Under the pieces are notes generated by a model, which had not been told where the DNA came from, ran no database searches, and saw only the letters and a program-made list of their open reading frames with translations. DNA of 64,000 bases, taken from contig NZ_CP095501.1 of assembly GCF_023100725.1 (NCBI RefSeq), forward strand, positions 2,728,001-2,792,000, read 5' to 3'. Source of the DNA: Arthrobacter antioxidans (lineage in GTDB: Bacteria; Actinomycetota; Actinomycetes; Actinomycetales; Micrococcaceae). Positions 29,813-39,556 of this stretch are shown piece by piece; position 1 is the first letter of the stretch; every line of letters starts with the position of its first letter. The translations under genes were made by a program, and so were the position numbers.

Positions 29813-29940
29813 CGTCGTTGTCCGGCCTGATCCCACGCGCTGCACCCGTCGAGTGGGAATGTTCGGTCATGCCCACGGCGTGGCCGCGGCGGGCGGGCAG
29901 GAGCGACGCCGGCCGGCCACCAACCAGCCCGGACGCAGAA

Positions 29941-29968
29941 GCACCCCGGCTCCGCAGAGCCGGGGTGC
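29941..29968. terminator. Hairpin terminator between convergent RNase J and groEL
   Basis: A perfect 12-base stem (GCACCCCGGCTC / GAGCCGGGGTGC) with loop CGCA, 32 bases past the groEL stop on the minus strand. It is followed by short T-containing stretches on both strands and is a candidate bidirectional terminator. No gene was found in 29,765-29,999. Confidence 0.7.
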
Positions 29969-29999
29969 TTCAGGACGCAGCGGGCCGGAGCCCCTGTGA

Positions 30000-31688
<1,689 letters not shown>

Positions 31689-31985
31689 TTACTTGACGAC
31701 GATCGCGAGGACGTCGCGGGCGGAGAGCACGAGGTACTCCTGGCCGCCCTGCTTGATCTCGGTTCCGCCGTACTTCGAGTAGATGACGATGTCGCCCTCG
31801 GCGACGTCGACGGGAACGCGGTTGCCGTTGTCATCGACGCGGCCGGGTCCAATGGCCACGACCTCGCCCTCCTGGGGCTTCTCCTTGGCGGTGTCCGGGA
31901 TGACGAGGCCGGAAGCAGTGGTCTGCTCGGCTTCGAGCGGGCGGACAACGATACGATCCTCAAGCGGCTTGATAGAGACCGACAC
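31689..31985 (-). CDS. groS: Co-chaperonin GroES
   Basis: A 98-residue Gro[21 protein letters not shown] at the N-terminus, the mobile loop [18 protein letters not shown] and the roof/strand segment [19 protein letters not shown]. The GTG at 31985 follows AAAGGAGAG; the frame continues upstream without family sequence. It caps GroEL in protein folding in the cytosol. It is first in the groES-groEL operon. Confidence 0.96.
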   Translation of the reverse strand: MSVSIKPLEDRIVVRPLEAEQTTASGLVIPDTAKEKPQEGEVVAIGPGRVDDNGNRVPVDVAEGDIVIYSKYGGTEIKQGGQEYLVLSARDVLAIVVK

Positions 31986-32077
31986 GGGCTCTCCTTTGCG
32001 TTCGATACCAATGGACTGGGGGCCGTCGGGCTGGGCGTGAACCGTCGTCGCGGTGCCGGCGAACGCTTCCCTCGGGA

Positions 32078-32104
32078 TTAGCACCCGCCATGAGCGAGTG
32101 CCAA
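32078..32104 (-). promoter_or_regulatory. CIRCE element 2 (HrcA operator) upstream of groES
   Basis: TTAGCACCC, nine bases, GAGTGCCAA. Eight of nine left-arm bases match the CIRCE consensus. It lies just downstream of the -10 box, over the expected transcription start. Confidence 0.85.
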
Positions 32105-32109
32105 CTCCG

Positions 32110-32138
32110 ACTGTATGCAAGGGCTGGCACTCGGTCAA
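32110..32138 (-). promoter_or_regulatory. groES promoter (-35 TTGACC, -10 TACAGT)
   Basis: On the minus strand TTGACC (32133-32138) and TACAGT (32110-32115) are separated by exactly 17 bases. The -35 box lies inside CIRCE element 1 and the start region inside CIRCE element 2, so HrcA could block polymerase at both sites. Confidence 0.75.
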
Positions 32139-32150
32139 GGTGAGTGCCAA
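32124..32150 (-). promoter_or_regulatory. CIRCE element 1 (HrcA operator) upstream of groES
   Basis: CTGGCACTC, nine bases, GAGTGCCAA: arms match CIRCE with the correct spacer. It overlaps the -35 box of the groES promoter. Confidence 0.85.
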
Positions 32151-32207
32151 TCGATGACCGTGCGCGCGGGCCGGGAGCGACCCGTGACCTAATACGTCAC
32201 GCTTCGT

Positions 32208-32262
32208 TTGCGTAATTCCCTACCGGTCGCCTAGATTCGGTCAGGTAAGGCTTTCCTTACCT
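32208..32262 (+). promoter_or_regulatory. Promoter with IdeR/DtxR-like iron box for the siderophore operon
   Basis: TTGCGT (32208-32213) and TAGATT (32232-32237), 18 bases apart, fit a sigma-A promoter. Directly downstream lies AGGTAAGG-CTTT-CCTTACCT (32243-32262), an inverted repeat with 8-base arms resembling the DtxR/IdeR box (TTAGGTTAGGCTAACCTAA). Iron-dependent repression of the following ABC operon is inferred. Confidence 0.7.
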
Positions 32263-32306
32263 CGTTGTCCGTGGGCCACCCGGCCCCTTCCCCCCGGAGT
32301 CCATCC

Positions 32307-33251
32307 ATGTCACACGTGCGCCTCGCCGTCCTCTCCGCCGCCGCCGCAGCCACCCTCGCCCTGACGGCGTGCGGCGGGTCCTCCGACGCCGCCGGCGAGT
32401 CCGCAGCCTCCCCGACCGTCCCGATCGAGCACGCCCAGGGGACCACCGAGGTGCCGGTGGACCCGCAGACGGTCTTCACCTTCGACCTCGGCGCCCTGGA
32501 CACACTCGACGCGCTCGGCGTCGAGGTGGACGGCGTCCCGCAGGGCACCCTGCCCGCGCAGCTCTCGGCCTACGAGGGAGGGGACATCACCGCCATCGGA
32601 TCCATGAAGGAACCCGATTTCGAGGCGATCGCCGCGGCTGCCCCCGACCTCATCATCATCTCGGGCCGCGTCGCCGACTCCTACGACGAACTCTCCGCGA
32701 TCGCCCCCACCATCGACCTGAGCATCGATGCGGCCGACCCAATGGCGAGCTTCGCCGAGCACACGGAGTCCCTCGGCCGGATCTTCGGCGTCGAGGAGGA
32801 GGTCGCCGACCGTCTGGCCGCCCTCGACGCGGCGATCGCCGGGACGAAGGACGCCGCCGCCTCCGCAGGGGACGCCCTGGTCCTGATGACCAGCGCGGGC
32901 GAGGTCACCGCGTACGGCGCCGGCTCCCGGTTCGGCCTGATCCACGACGTGCTCGGCGTGGAACCCGCCGCCGAGGTGACGCACGAGGGGACCCACGGCG
33001 AGGCCGTCTCCTTCGAGTACATCGCGGAGGTCGACCCTGCCCACCTGTTCGTGATCGATCGCGACGCCGCCATCGGCGAGGCCGGAGCGGCCGGCGCGGC
33101 GGTCCTCGACAACGACCTCGTGAACGGGACGACTGCTGCGCGGAACGGCGCCATCACCTACCTCGACTCCGCGAGCTGGTACCTGATCGGCTACGGCCTG
33201 GACAACCTCGACGCCATGGTCTCGGCCGTCGACGACGCCGTCACGGACTGA
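32307..33251 (+). CDS. Iron-siderophore ABC transporter substrate-binding lipoprotein
   Basis: A 314-residue lipoprotein. The signal peptide ends in the lipobox LTACGG (Cys about residue 22), followed by a Ser/Ala linker. The body is a FepB/FatB-type class III binding protein (TTEVPVDPQTVFTFDLGALDTLDALG, PDLIIISGR, FEYIAEVDPAHLFVIDRD). It binds ferric siderophores outside the membrane and feeds the two permeases that follow. The ATG at 32307 is chosen because the signal peptide starts there. An iron-box palindrome precedes it. Confidence 0.92.
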   Translation: MSHVRLAVLSAAAAATLALTACGGSSDAAGESAASPTVPIEHAQGTTEVPVDPQTVFTFDLGALDTLDALGVEVDGVPQGTLPAQLSAYEGGDITAIGSMKEPDFEAIAAAAPDLIIISGRVADSYDELSAIAPTIDLSIDAADPMASFAEHTESLGRIFGVEEEVADRLAALDAAIAGTKDAAASAGDALVLMTSAGEVTAYGAGSRFGLIHDVLGVEPAAEVTHEGTHGEAVSFEYIAEVDPAHLFVIDRDAAIGEAGAAGAAVLDNDLVNGTTAARNGAITYLDSASWYLIGYGLDNLDAMVSAVDDAVTD

Positions 33252-33280
33252 CCGCCCACCGCACCGCGGCAGGCGCCTCC

Positions 33281-34294
33281 ATGGCAGCACTCGCCCTCCG
33301 GCCGCAGCGGCCGGTCCAGCAGCACGGCTCCCGTCGGTCACCCGCCCTGTGGCCGGCCGGCGGGACCGTGCTGCTGCTCGCCGTCGTCAGCCTCTTCGTC
33401 GGCGTCTCCGACGTCTCGCCCGCCGATCTGCTGGCCGGTGATGCAGGGGCCTGGCAGACCTTCCTCGTCAGTCGCGTGCCGCGCACGCTGGCGCTCGTCC
33501 TGGCCGGCGTCGCCCTCAGCATCGCCGGGTTCATCCTGCAGCTCATGGCCCGGAACCGGTTCGTGGAACCCTCCACGGTGGGGACGGTCGAGTCCGCCAC
33601 GGCGGGCATCCTCGTGGCCACGCTCGTCCTGCCCGGAGCGCCGATCATGGGGAAGATGCTCGTCGCCGCCGTCTTCGCCATGGCCGGGACCGCCCTCTTC
33701 CTGACCGTCCTGCGCCGCATCCCGCTGCGCAACACCCTGATCGTCCCCCTCGTGGGCATCATGCTCGGCGGCGTCATCGCCTCGGTGACCACGTTCGTCG
33801 CCTACCGGTTCGATCTCCTGCAGACCCTCAACACCTGGATGATCGGCGACTTCTCGGGGCTCGTCCGCGGCCGCTACGAACTGCTGTGGATCGTCGCCGT
33901 CCTCGCCGTGGTCGGCTACCTCTGCGCGGACCGCTTCACGGTCGCCGGGATGGGCGAGGAGTTCACCACGAACCTCGGGCTGGACTACCGGCGCACCATG
34001 AACCTCGGCCTGGTGCTCGTGAGCCTCATCAGCGCCGTCGTCGTCGTGGTGGTCGGAGCCGTCCCGTTCCTCGGGCTGATCGTCCCCAACCTCGTGTCCC
34101 TGCTGATCGGCGACAACGTGCGCCGCGCCGTGCCCTGGATCGCCGTCGTCGGAGCGGGCTTCGTCCTCGCCTGCGACATCCTCGGGCGCATCATCCGGTT
34201 TCCCTACGAGGTGCCGGTGGGCGTCATCGTCTCCGTGGTGGGCAGCATCCTGTTCATCACCCTGCTCGTGAGGAGGAACGCCGGTGCGCGCTAG
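33281..34294 (+). CDS. Iron-siderophore ABC transporter permease (FecCD family), first subunit
   Basis: A 337-residue FecCD permease with about nine membrane helices. Landmarks are SRVPRTLALVLAGVALSIAGFILQLMARNRFVEPSTVGT near the N-terminus and the ATPase-coupling segment GAVPFLGLIVPNLVSLLIG. The ATG at 33281 begins 29 bases after the binding-protein gene. Its stop overlaps the second permease start by 11 bases, so translation is coupled. It forms the membrane channel with the next gene product. Confidence 0.92.
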   Translation: MAALALRPQRPVQQHGSRRSPALWPAGGTVLLLAVVSLFVGVSDVSPADLLAGDAGAWQTFLVSRVPRTLALVLAGVALSIAGFILQLMARNRFVEPSTVGTVESATAGILVATLVLPGAPIMGKMLVAAVFAMAGTALFLTVLRRIPLRNTLIVPLVGIMLGGVIASVTTFVAYRFDLLQTLNTWMIGDFSGLVRGRYELLWIVAVLAVVGYLCADRFTVAGMGEEFTTNLGLDYRRTMNLGLVLVSLISAVVVVVVGAVPFLGLIVPNLVSLLIGDNVRRAVPWIAVVGAGFVLACDILGRIIRFPYEVPVGVIVSVVGSILFITLLVRRNAGAR

Positions 34295-35297
34295 GACCAG
34301 CGCCCTGCCGACCGCCGTCGTGCAGTCCGCGCGGAGACCCGTGCGGTCCATCCCGCCCGCCGCCTGGCTGGTGGTCCTCGGCGTCACCGCTGCCGCCCTC
34401 GTCGCAGCGTTCCTCCTGGTGGGCCTCGAGGGCAACCTCGCGTACGTGCTCCCCCGGCGCCTGAACCGCGTCGGCGCGATGGTGCTCGTCGCCGTCGCCG
34501 TGGGCGTGTCCACGGTGCTGTTCCAGACCGTCACCGGCAACCGCATCCTCACGCCGTCGATCATGGGACTGGACGCGCTCTACATCCTGATCCAGACGGT
34601 GCTGGCGTTCGTGCTCGGCGCCGGGACGCTCCTCACCCTGGGTGCCCCCGTCCGCTTCGCCCTCGAGGTGTCCCTCATGGTCGGCTTCTCCTGGCTGCTG
34701 TACCGATGGCTGTTCCTGGGCAGCGGGCGCAGCCTCCACCTGCTGCTGCTCGTCGGCATCGTGTTCGGCGTGTTCTTCCGGGGTGCCTCCTCGCTCCTGC
34801 AGCGGCTGATGGATCCGAGCGAGTACATCATCCTGCAGGACCTGTTCTTCGCGAGCTTCAACCGGGTCGACCCGCTGCTCCTGCTGATCTCCGCGGTCGC
34901 CGTCGTCGGGCTGTGCGTCCCCGCCTGGCGGCTCCGCCACCGGCTGGACGTCCTCGCCCTCGGCCGCGACGCCGCGGTGGGCCTGGGCGTCGACTACCGG
35001 CGCACGGTGACGCTCGTCCTCGTGATCTGCTCGGTGCTCGTCGCCGTCTCCACCGCCCTCGTGGGCCCGGCGACGTTCTTCGGCCTGCTCGTCTCCGCCC
35101 TCGCGTACCAGCTCTGCAGCCAGTTCCGGCACGCCGTGGTGCTCCCCGTCGCCGTCCTCCTCGGCGTGATCGCGCTCGTCGGCGGGCAGCTCGTCCTCGA
35201 GCAGGTCTTCGCGTTCGACACCGCGCTCAGCATCGTCATCGAGTTCACCGGCGGCATCGTCTTCCTCGTCCTCCTCCTGAAAGGCCGTATCCGATGA
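34284..35297 (+). CDS. Iron-siderophore ABC transporter permease (FecCD family), second subunit
   Basis: A 337-residue FecCD permease, the same length as its partner. Landmarks are PRRLNRVGAMVLVAVAVGVSTVLFQTVTGNRILTPSIMG and ALVGPATFFGLLVSALAYQL, the coupling region. The start is a GTG at 34284 inside the preceding gene. It pairs with the first permease in a heterodimeric importer. Confidence 0.92.
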   Translation: MRARTSALPTAVVQSARRPVRSIPPAAWLVVLGVTAAALVAAFLLVGLEGNLAYVLPRRLNRVGAMVLVAVAVGVSTVLFQTVTGNRILTPSIMGLDALYILIQTVLAFVLGAGTLLTLGAPVRFALEVSLMVGFSWLLYRWLFLGSGRSLHLLLLVGIVFGVFFRGASSLLQRLMDPSEYIILQDLFFASFNRVDPLLLLISAVAVVGLCVPAWRLRHRLDVLALGRDAAVGLGVDYRRTVTLVLVICSVLVAVSTALVGPATFFGLLVSALAYQLCSQFRHAVVLPVAVLLGVIALVGGQLVLEQVFAFDTALSIVIEFTGGIVFLVLLLKGRIR

Positions 35298-35310
35298 AAG
35301 GCCGTGCCCG

Positions 35311-36069
35311 ATGATCACGATCGACCATGCCACCAAGCGCTACGGCGCCGCCACGGTGGTCGACGACGTCAGCTGCACCATCCCCCGGGGCGGCGTCACC
35401 TCGATCATCGGACCGAACGGCGCGGGCAAGTCCACCCTGCTGTCCATGATGAGCCGGCTCCTCCCCCTCGACGCCGGGTCGGTGGTGGTGGACGGGCTGG
35501 ACGTCAGCAGGACGGCGGGGCCCGCCCTCGCGCGGACCCTGGCCATCCTGCGCCAGGAGAACCAGCTGACCGTCCGGCTCTCCGTCCGCGACCTCGTGGG
35601 CTTCGGCCGCTTCCCGCACAACAACGGCCGCCCCACCGTCGTGGACCGCGAGCACATCGACCGCGCCCTCGATTATCTCGACCTGACGGACCTCGCCCAC
35701 CGCTTCGTCGACGAGCTCTCCGGCGGGCAGCGCCAGCGGGCGTTCATCGCCATGGTGCTGGCCCAGGACACGGACTACGTCCTGCTCGACGAACCGCTCA
35801 ACAACCTCGACATGAAGCACTCCGTGGACATGATGCGCTTGCTCCGCCGCCTCGCCGACGACCTCGGGAAGACCGTGGTGCTGGTCATCCACGACATCAA
35901 CTTCGCCTCCTGCTACTCGGACACGATCCTCGCGATGCGCGACGGCGCCCTCATCCGCCAGGGCGCACCGGAGCAGATCATGACGCCGGCCGTGCTGCGC
36001 GAGGTGTACGACGTCGAGATCCAGGTGGAGCAGATCCGCGGCAACAGGATCGGCGTGTACTTCGCCTAG
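35311..36069 (+). CDS. Iron-siderophore ABC transporter ATP-binding protein
   Basis: A 252-residue ATPase of the FepC type: Walker A IIGPNGAGKSTLLSMMSRL, Q-loop RQENQLTVRLSVRDLVGFGRF, signature DELSGGQRQRAFIAMVLAQ, Walker B YVLLDEPLNNLD and switch His in VLVIHDINFA. It energises uptake of ferric siderophore through the two permeases. It starts 13 bases after the second permease and ends the four-gene operon. Confidence 0.94.
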   Translation: MITIDHATKRYGAATVVDDVSCTIPRGGVTSIIGPNGAGKSTLLSMMSRLLPLDAGSVVVDGLDVSRTAGPALARTLAILRQENQLTVRLSVRDLVGFGRFPHNNGRPTVVDREHIDRALDYLDLTDLAHRFVDELSGGQRQRAFIAMVLAQDTDYVLLDEPLNNLDMKHSVDMMRLLRRLADDLGKTVVLVIHDINFASCYSDTILAMRDGALIRQGAPEQIMTPAVLREVYDVEIQVEQIRGNRIGVYFA

Positions 36070-36078
36070 GCTGGCAGC

Positions 36079-37293
36079 ATGGCGTCGGACAACATCGCGG
36101 ACATCCTGACCACGGAGGGCTGGGAGCTGCTGAACTCCCTCGGCCCCTACACCGAGGCCGACAGCCTGCGCCTCACCGGGCAGCTGCGGAAGGCCGGCTA
36201 CTCCCCCGAGGTGGTCGCCGCCGCCCTCACGCAGTCACGGCTCCGGGCGAAGGCGTCCGCCAAGTTCGGCCCCTTCGCCGAGCGCATGATCTTCACGAAT
36301 GCCGGCCTCGAGCAGGCCACGCGCCTGACGGTCGCCGCCCGCCACGCCCAGCGCTTCGTCGACGCCGGACTGGTCAGGATCGCCGACCTCGGCTGCGGGC
36401 TGGGCGCGGACAGCATGGCCCTTGCCACCCTCGAGCGCGAGGTGACCGCCGTCGAGCTCGACGAGACGACCGCCGCGGCCGCGACGATGAACCTGCTCCC
36501 CTTCCCCAACGCGCGCGTCGTCAACGCGGACGCCTCCACCGTCGACACCACGGCGTTCGACGGCGTCTGGCTCGACCCGGCGCGCAGGACGACGACGACG
36601 TCGGGGACGTCCCGCCTCTTCGACCCGGAGGCTTTCTCACCCCCGCTGTCCTTCGTGCAGCGACTCGCGGACGGCGGCATGCCGGTGGGCGTGAAGATGG
36701 GCCCGGGCATGCCGCACGCGTCCATCCCGGCGACCTGCGAGGCGCAGTGGGTCTCCGTGGACGGTGATGTCACCGAGGTGGCCCTCTGGTTCAACGCGCT
36801 CCGCCGTGAGCGCGTCCGGCGGGCCGCCCTCGTCCTCGGGGCGCAGGGCGCTGCGGAGATGGTGTCGGAGCGGGACTTCGGCGACGGGCCCACACCCGCC
36901 GTCGGCGAACCCGCCGGGTATCTCTACGAGCCCGACGGCGCCGTCATCCGCGCCGAGCTCGTGGCGGATCTCGCCGCGCAGCTGGGCGGGCACCTGCTGG
37001 ATCCGATGATCGCCTACATCTGCGCGCCGACGTTCACCGACACCCCCTTCGCACGCGCCTACCGGGTCCTCGAGGTCCGGCCCTACAACGTCAGGGCGCT
37101 GAAGGCCTGGGTCCGCGCCGAGGGGATCGGGGTGCTCGACATCAAGAAGCGCGGCACCTCGGTGACCCCCGAGGAGGTCCGCCGGCAGCTGCTGACCGGA
37201 TCGGGCAAGGGCCGGAAGAAGGCCACCCTCGTCCTGACGCGCATCGGCGACGACCGCGTGGCGATCGTCGTCGAGCCCGTCGCTGCCGCCTGA
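36079..37293 (+). CDS. Class I SAM-dependent methyltransferase with THUMP-like C-terminus
   Basis: A 404-residue protein. A helical N-terminal part (residues 1-90) precedes a Rossmann-type methyltransferase with motif I IADLGCGLGADSMALA, acidic VTAVELDE, and the catalytic-region DPARRTTT. The C-terminal 100 residues (EVRPYNVRALKAWVRAEGIGVLDIKKRG) are the THUMP-like RNA-binding segment. It probably methylates RNA, but the target is unknown. It follows the iron operon by 9 bases, though the function is unrelated. Confidence 0.88.
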   Translation: MASDNIADILTTEGWELLNSLGPYTEADSLRLTGQLRKAGYSPEVVAAALTQSRLRAKASAKFGPFAERMIFTNAGLEQATRLTVAARHAQRFVDAGLVRIADLGCGLGADSMALATLEREVTAVELDETTAAAATMNLLPFPNARVVNADASTVDTTAFDGVWLDPARRTTTTSGTSRLFDPEAFSPPLSFVQRLADGGMPVGVKMGPGMPHASIPATCEAQWVSVDGDVTEVALWFNALRRERVRRAALVLGAQGAAEMVSERDFGDGPTPAVGEPAGYLYEPDGAVIRAELVADLAAQLGGHLLDPMIAYICAPTFTDTPFARAYRVLEVRPYNVRALKAWVRAEGIGVLDIKKRGTSVTPEEVRRQLLTGSGKGRKKATLVLTRIGDDRVAIVVEPVAAA

Positions 37294-37402
37294 GCGCGGG
37301 CCACACTTCCCTGCCCCCCGCAACCGGAGATCCGCGACGACCCCGGTATGTCCGGGTTCCTAGACTCGGTCGGGAGGACATCACCCCGGCGGAAGGCAGC
37401 AC

Positions 37403-38101
37403 ATGGCAGAGAGCACCAGCACAGCGGACACACGGCACGGGGTGCTGTTCGACGTGGACGGTACCCTCGTCGACTCCAACTACCAGCACACCATGGCCTG
37501 GTGGCAGGCCTTCCGGCGCTTCGGCCACGACGTGCCACTGGCCGAGATCCACCGCGCCATCGGGATGGGTGGCGACAAGCTCGTGGCGCACCTGCTCGGC
37601 GAGGACCGCGACACCGGTCAGGACGCCGACCTCGACGCCACGCACAGCGCCCTCTTCTCGAGCTACTGGCCGGGCCTGCGCGCCTTCGAGGGCGCCGGCG
37701 ACCTGCTGCGCCGCTGCGCCGACCACGGACTGACCGTGGTCCTCGCCTCCTCCTCCTCGCAGCAGGAGGTGGGCGTCTCCCGCGGGATCATCGGCGCCGA
37801 CGAGGCCATCAGCGCTGCCACCAGCTCGTCCGACGCCGAGAACAGCAAGCCGTCCCCGGACATCCTGGCGGCAGCGCTCGAGGCTGGCGGGCTCGACGCG
37901 GCGAACACCGTGTTCGTCGGCGACTCCATCTGGGACGTCAAGGCCGCGGCCGCACTGGGGATCCCGGCGGTGGGACTCGCTTCGGGCGGCACGAGCGAGG
38001 CGGAGCTGCGGGAGGCCGGGGCGGTGGAGGTCTACAAGGACATCAGCGCCCTGCTCGACGCGTTCGAGGACGGACCGCTGCGCCGGCTCGCGGCGTCGTA
38101 G
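37403..38101 (+). CDS. HAD-family hydrolase (phosphoglycolate-phosphatase-like)
   Basis: A 232-residue HAD phosphatase. Motif I GVLFDVDGTLVDSN, motif II VVLASSSSQQE, motif III lysine in NSKPSPDIL and motif IV VFVGDSIWDVKAA are all present, with an alpha-helical cap between motifs I and II. It dephosphorylates a small phosphate ester; the substrate is not evident. The ATG at 37403 follows GCGGAAGGCAGCAC. Its stop codon is the last base of conserved chromosome: relic mobile DNA begins in the next bases. Confidence 0.92.
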   Translation: MAESTSTADTRHGVLFDVDGTLVDSNYQHTMAWWQAFRRFGHDVPLAEIHRAIGMGGDKLVAHLLGEDRDTGQDADLDATHSALFSSYWPGLRAFEGAGDLLRRCADHGLTVVLASSSSQQEVGVSRGIIGADEAISAATSSSDAENSKPSPDILAAALEAGGLDAANTVFVGDSIWDVKAAAALGIPAVGLASGGTSEAELREAGAVEVYKDISALLDAFEDGPLRRLAAS

Positions 38102-38103
38102 CG

Positions 38104-38441
38104 GGGCGTCTGCGGAAGATCAGGACGTCGGTGAGGGCGTCGGTGAGGGCGTCGGTGAGGGCGTCGGTGAGGGCGTCGGTGCCGGCGGCGCGACGGTGCG
38201 CGCCGGTTGGCAGTCGGACGGCGCCGAGCAGGTCGGCTGTCTCGTAGATTTCGCGGCGAGCTGCCGGGTTCTGGCGTCCCTGGTGAACGCGGAGGAGATG
38301 ACGTCGACGACGCCACCGGGCCGGGTCAGGTCGAGGGACGTGATGATGAGGTGGTTGTGCATCGGGTGGTTGCCCGCGTTGTGCCGCGGGTCGTGCAGCC
38401 TGGTTCTGGTAAACGGGACGTTCCCGACGGCGGCGTCACAG
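38104..38441 (-). pseudogene. Relic of a large DNA methylase/helicase (mobile-element type)
   Basis: The minus strand reads AAVGNVPFTRTRLHDPRHN, then HNHLIITSLDLTRPGGVVDVI. After a frame change (about 38,260) it continues NPAARREIYETADLLGAV, RLPTGAHRRAAGTDALT and DVLIFRRR. GNVPF is an NPPF/Y-like motif IV, and the rest matches the methylase-helicase proteins carried by plasmids and integrative elements. Only about 110 codons remain, without start, in two frames. A 12-base unit coding DALT is tandemly amplified inside it. The family name comes from recalled motifs, not a search. Confidence 0.6.
38127..38174. repeat. Tandem repeat, 4 x 12 bases
   Basis: GTCGGTGAGGGC repeated four times exactly, with a partial fifth copy. 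On the minus strand it codes (DALT)n within the methylase/helicase relic, where one TDxxTD copy is expected, so it is a slippage expansion. Confidence 0.9.
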
Positions 38442-38442
38442 T

Positions 38443-38488
38443 GATGATGAGCTTTGCCGGCATCGATACCGGCCCGTGAATGCACCAC
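38443..38488 (-). mobile_element. IS110-family transposase, N-terminal relic
   Basis: From a GTG at 38488 after GGAGG the minus strand reads VVHSRAGIDAGKAHHHC. This is the start of an IS110-type DEDD transposase, with the first catalytic Asp in GIDAGK. The frame then joins the methylase/helicase relic directly. About 16 codons survive. The sequence upstream of the start (38,489-38,700) may be the element's non-coding end. Confidence 0.5.
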
Positions 38489-38868
38489 AACAGCCTCCAA
38501 ACTGTCGGTTTCATGAAACGCAGCAGATTACCGCGCCGTCGTGTCCTTGTCCGGCGATCATGTCGCGTCTCACGATCAGCGGTCGGGTCATCGCGAGGAA
38601 GCAGGCGGCCAAGCCTTCGAAGCCGTCACGGAAGACATCCGCCCGGCACAGCAGCTGAAGCCATACCGACCACCCCTGGATGACCAAGACAGTAAGGCTG
38701 CCCGGAACCACCCGCTCAACAACACAAGGACAGCAGACAGAAATGTCCGGGTCGGGAGCGGCGAAGGAGCGCCCGGGCCTCATCAGGCCGGGGCGGAGCG
38801 CAGGACCGCTCAGAGGTTGAAGGCTGGTAGCTTCATAGGCTGAAGCACCTATCAGAAGGACGTCCCTC
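38489..38868. other. Gap between IS110 relic and small ORF
   Basis: No convincing gene. The part next to 38,489 would be the left non-coding end of the IS110 element, where complete IS110 elements encode a bridge RNA. Overlapping open frames on both strands have no family features. Confidence 0.3.
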
Positions 38869-39144
38869 GTGCCCGTTGACGATCCACTCCCGTTCGCGTT
38901 CCGCGCGACGGCGTACTACAGAACCTCGAGGTGGCTCCGCCGCCGAGTGCGCGCATTCCGCTACGACGTCCTATGGAGGGACGGCACCGTCGACCGGGAC
39001 ATCGACCTGGTCAAGGTCATGTATCGAAGGGCTGCAGCGGACTTTCAGGTCACCGAGACCGGCATGATGGAGCACACTCCCGACGTCGGGACCGGGGCGT
39101 GGATCGGCAACGCACGTGGCTTCCCGGTCGACGGACCCGCCTAG
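38869..39144 (+). CDS. Hypothetical protein (91 aa)
   Basis: A GTG at 38869 follows AGAAGGACGTCCCTC, a plausible ribosome-binding site. The 91-residue product is basic, with FRYDVLWRDGTVDRDIDLVKVMYRRAAADFQV in the middle, which looks like a real soluble alpha/beta segment. No family is recognised. It stands alone among mobile-DNA relics and could itself be a fragment. Confidence 0.45.
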   Translation: MPVDDPLPFAFRATAYYRTSRWLRRRVRAFRYDVLWRDGTVDRDIDLVKVMYRRAAADFQVTETGMMEHTPDVGTGAWIGNARGFPVDGPA

Positions 39145-39185
39145 ACTCACCCGGCTCTAGGCCCCGCAGGGCCGGCATGAGTCGG

Positions 39186-39350
39186 TCAGGAGTTGCGCAG
39201 GAACCAGGACCGGCCACGCCGCAGTGCAACACGCAGACGGTCAACGGCGTGCCCTGCAGCCGCATAACCCACGTCGCTGAATGAGCCTGCCCCGCCGCGG
39301 TACAGACTGAGCGCCTGGGCGGATGCTTCGCTGAGACCGCGCCGATCCGT
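39186..39350 (-). pseudogene. C-terminal fragment of an unrecognised small protein
   Basis: The minus strand encodes ALSLYRGGAGSFSDVG-YA, then HAVDRLRVALRRGRSWFLRNS and a stop. The LYRGGxGSFxD segment resembles the end of small DUF6966-like proteins. Upstream the frame loses any such character and no start with a ribosome-binding site is seen, so I read it as a decayed 3' end. Confidence 0.3.
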
Positions 39351-39435
39351 GACGTTTACGGTGAGTCGACTTTCCGAGACAGACGCGAACCCGAGGCCCC
39401 GCGGAAGTTTCAAATCCGCGACAGCACTAGTCCGC

Positions 39436-39465
39436 TGTCTCGTAAAACTGTAATTTTTCGAGACA
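39436..39465. other. Resolvase res-like crossover site
   Basis: TGTCTCGTA and the mirrored TTCGAGACA form a 30-base, AT-centred dyad of the kind bound by serine resolvases (arm consensus TGTCYNNTA, core about 28 bases). A further TGTCTCGGA half-site lies at about 39,374-39,382 on the minus strand. No resolvase gene is next to it. It is probably a scar left by a Tn3-like element. Confidence 0.45.
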
Positions 39466-39556
39466 TGCTCGGCGGGCGGTTGCCCTGGATGGGAGTTCCA
39501 CGTGTGGTAGCGCCCCTTCCAGTGCGCAAAGCCAGGACCTGCATTCCCACCGCTAT

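Noticed and set aside
38127..38174. Regular short repeats considered as a CRISPR array
   Set aside because: Units are 12 bases with no spacers and lie in frame within a coding relic; there are no cas genes.
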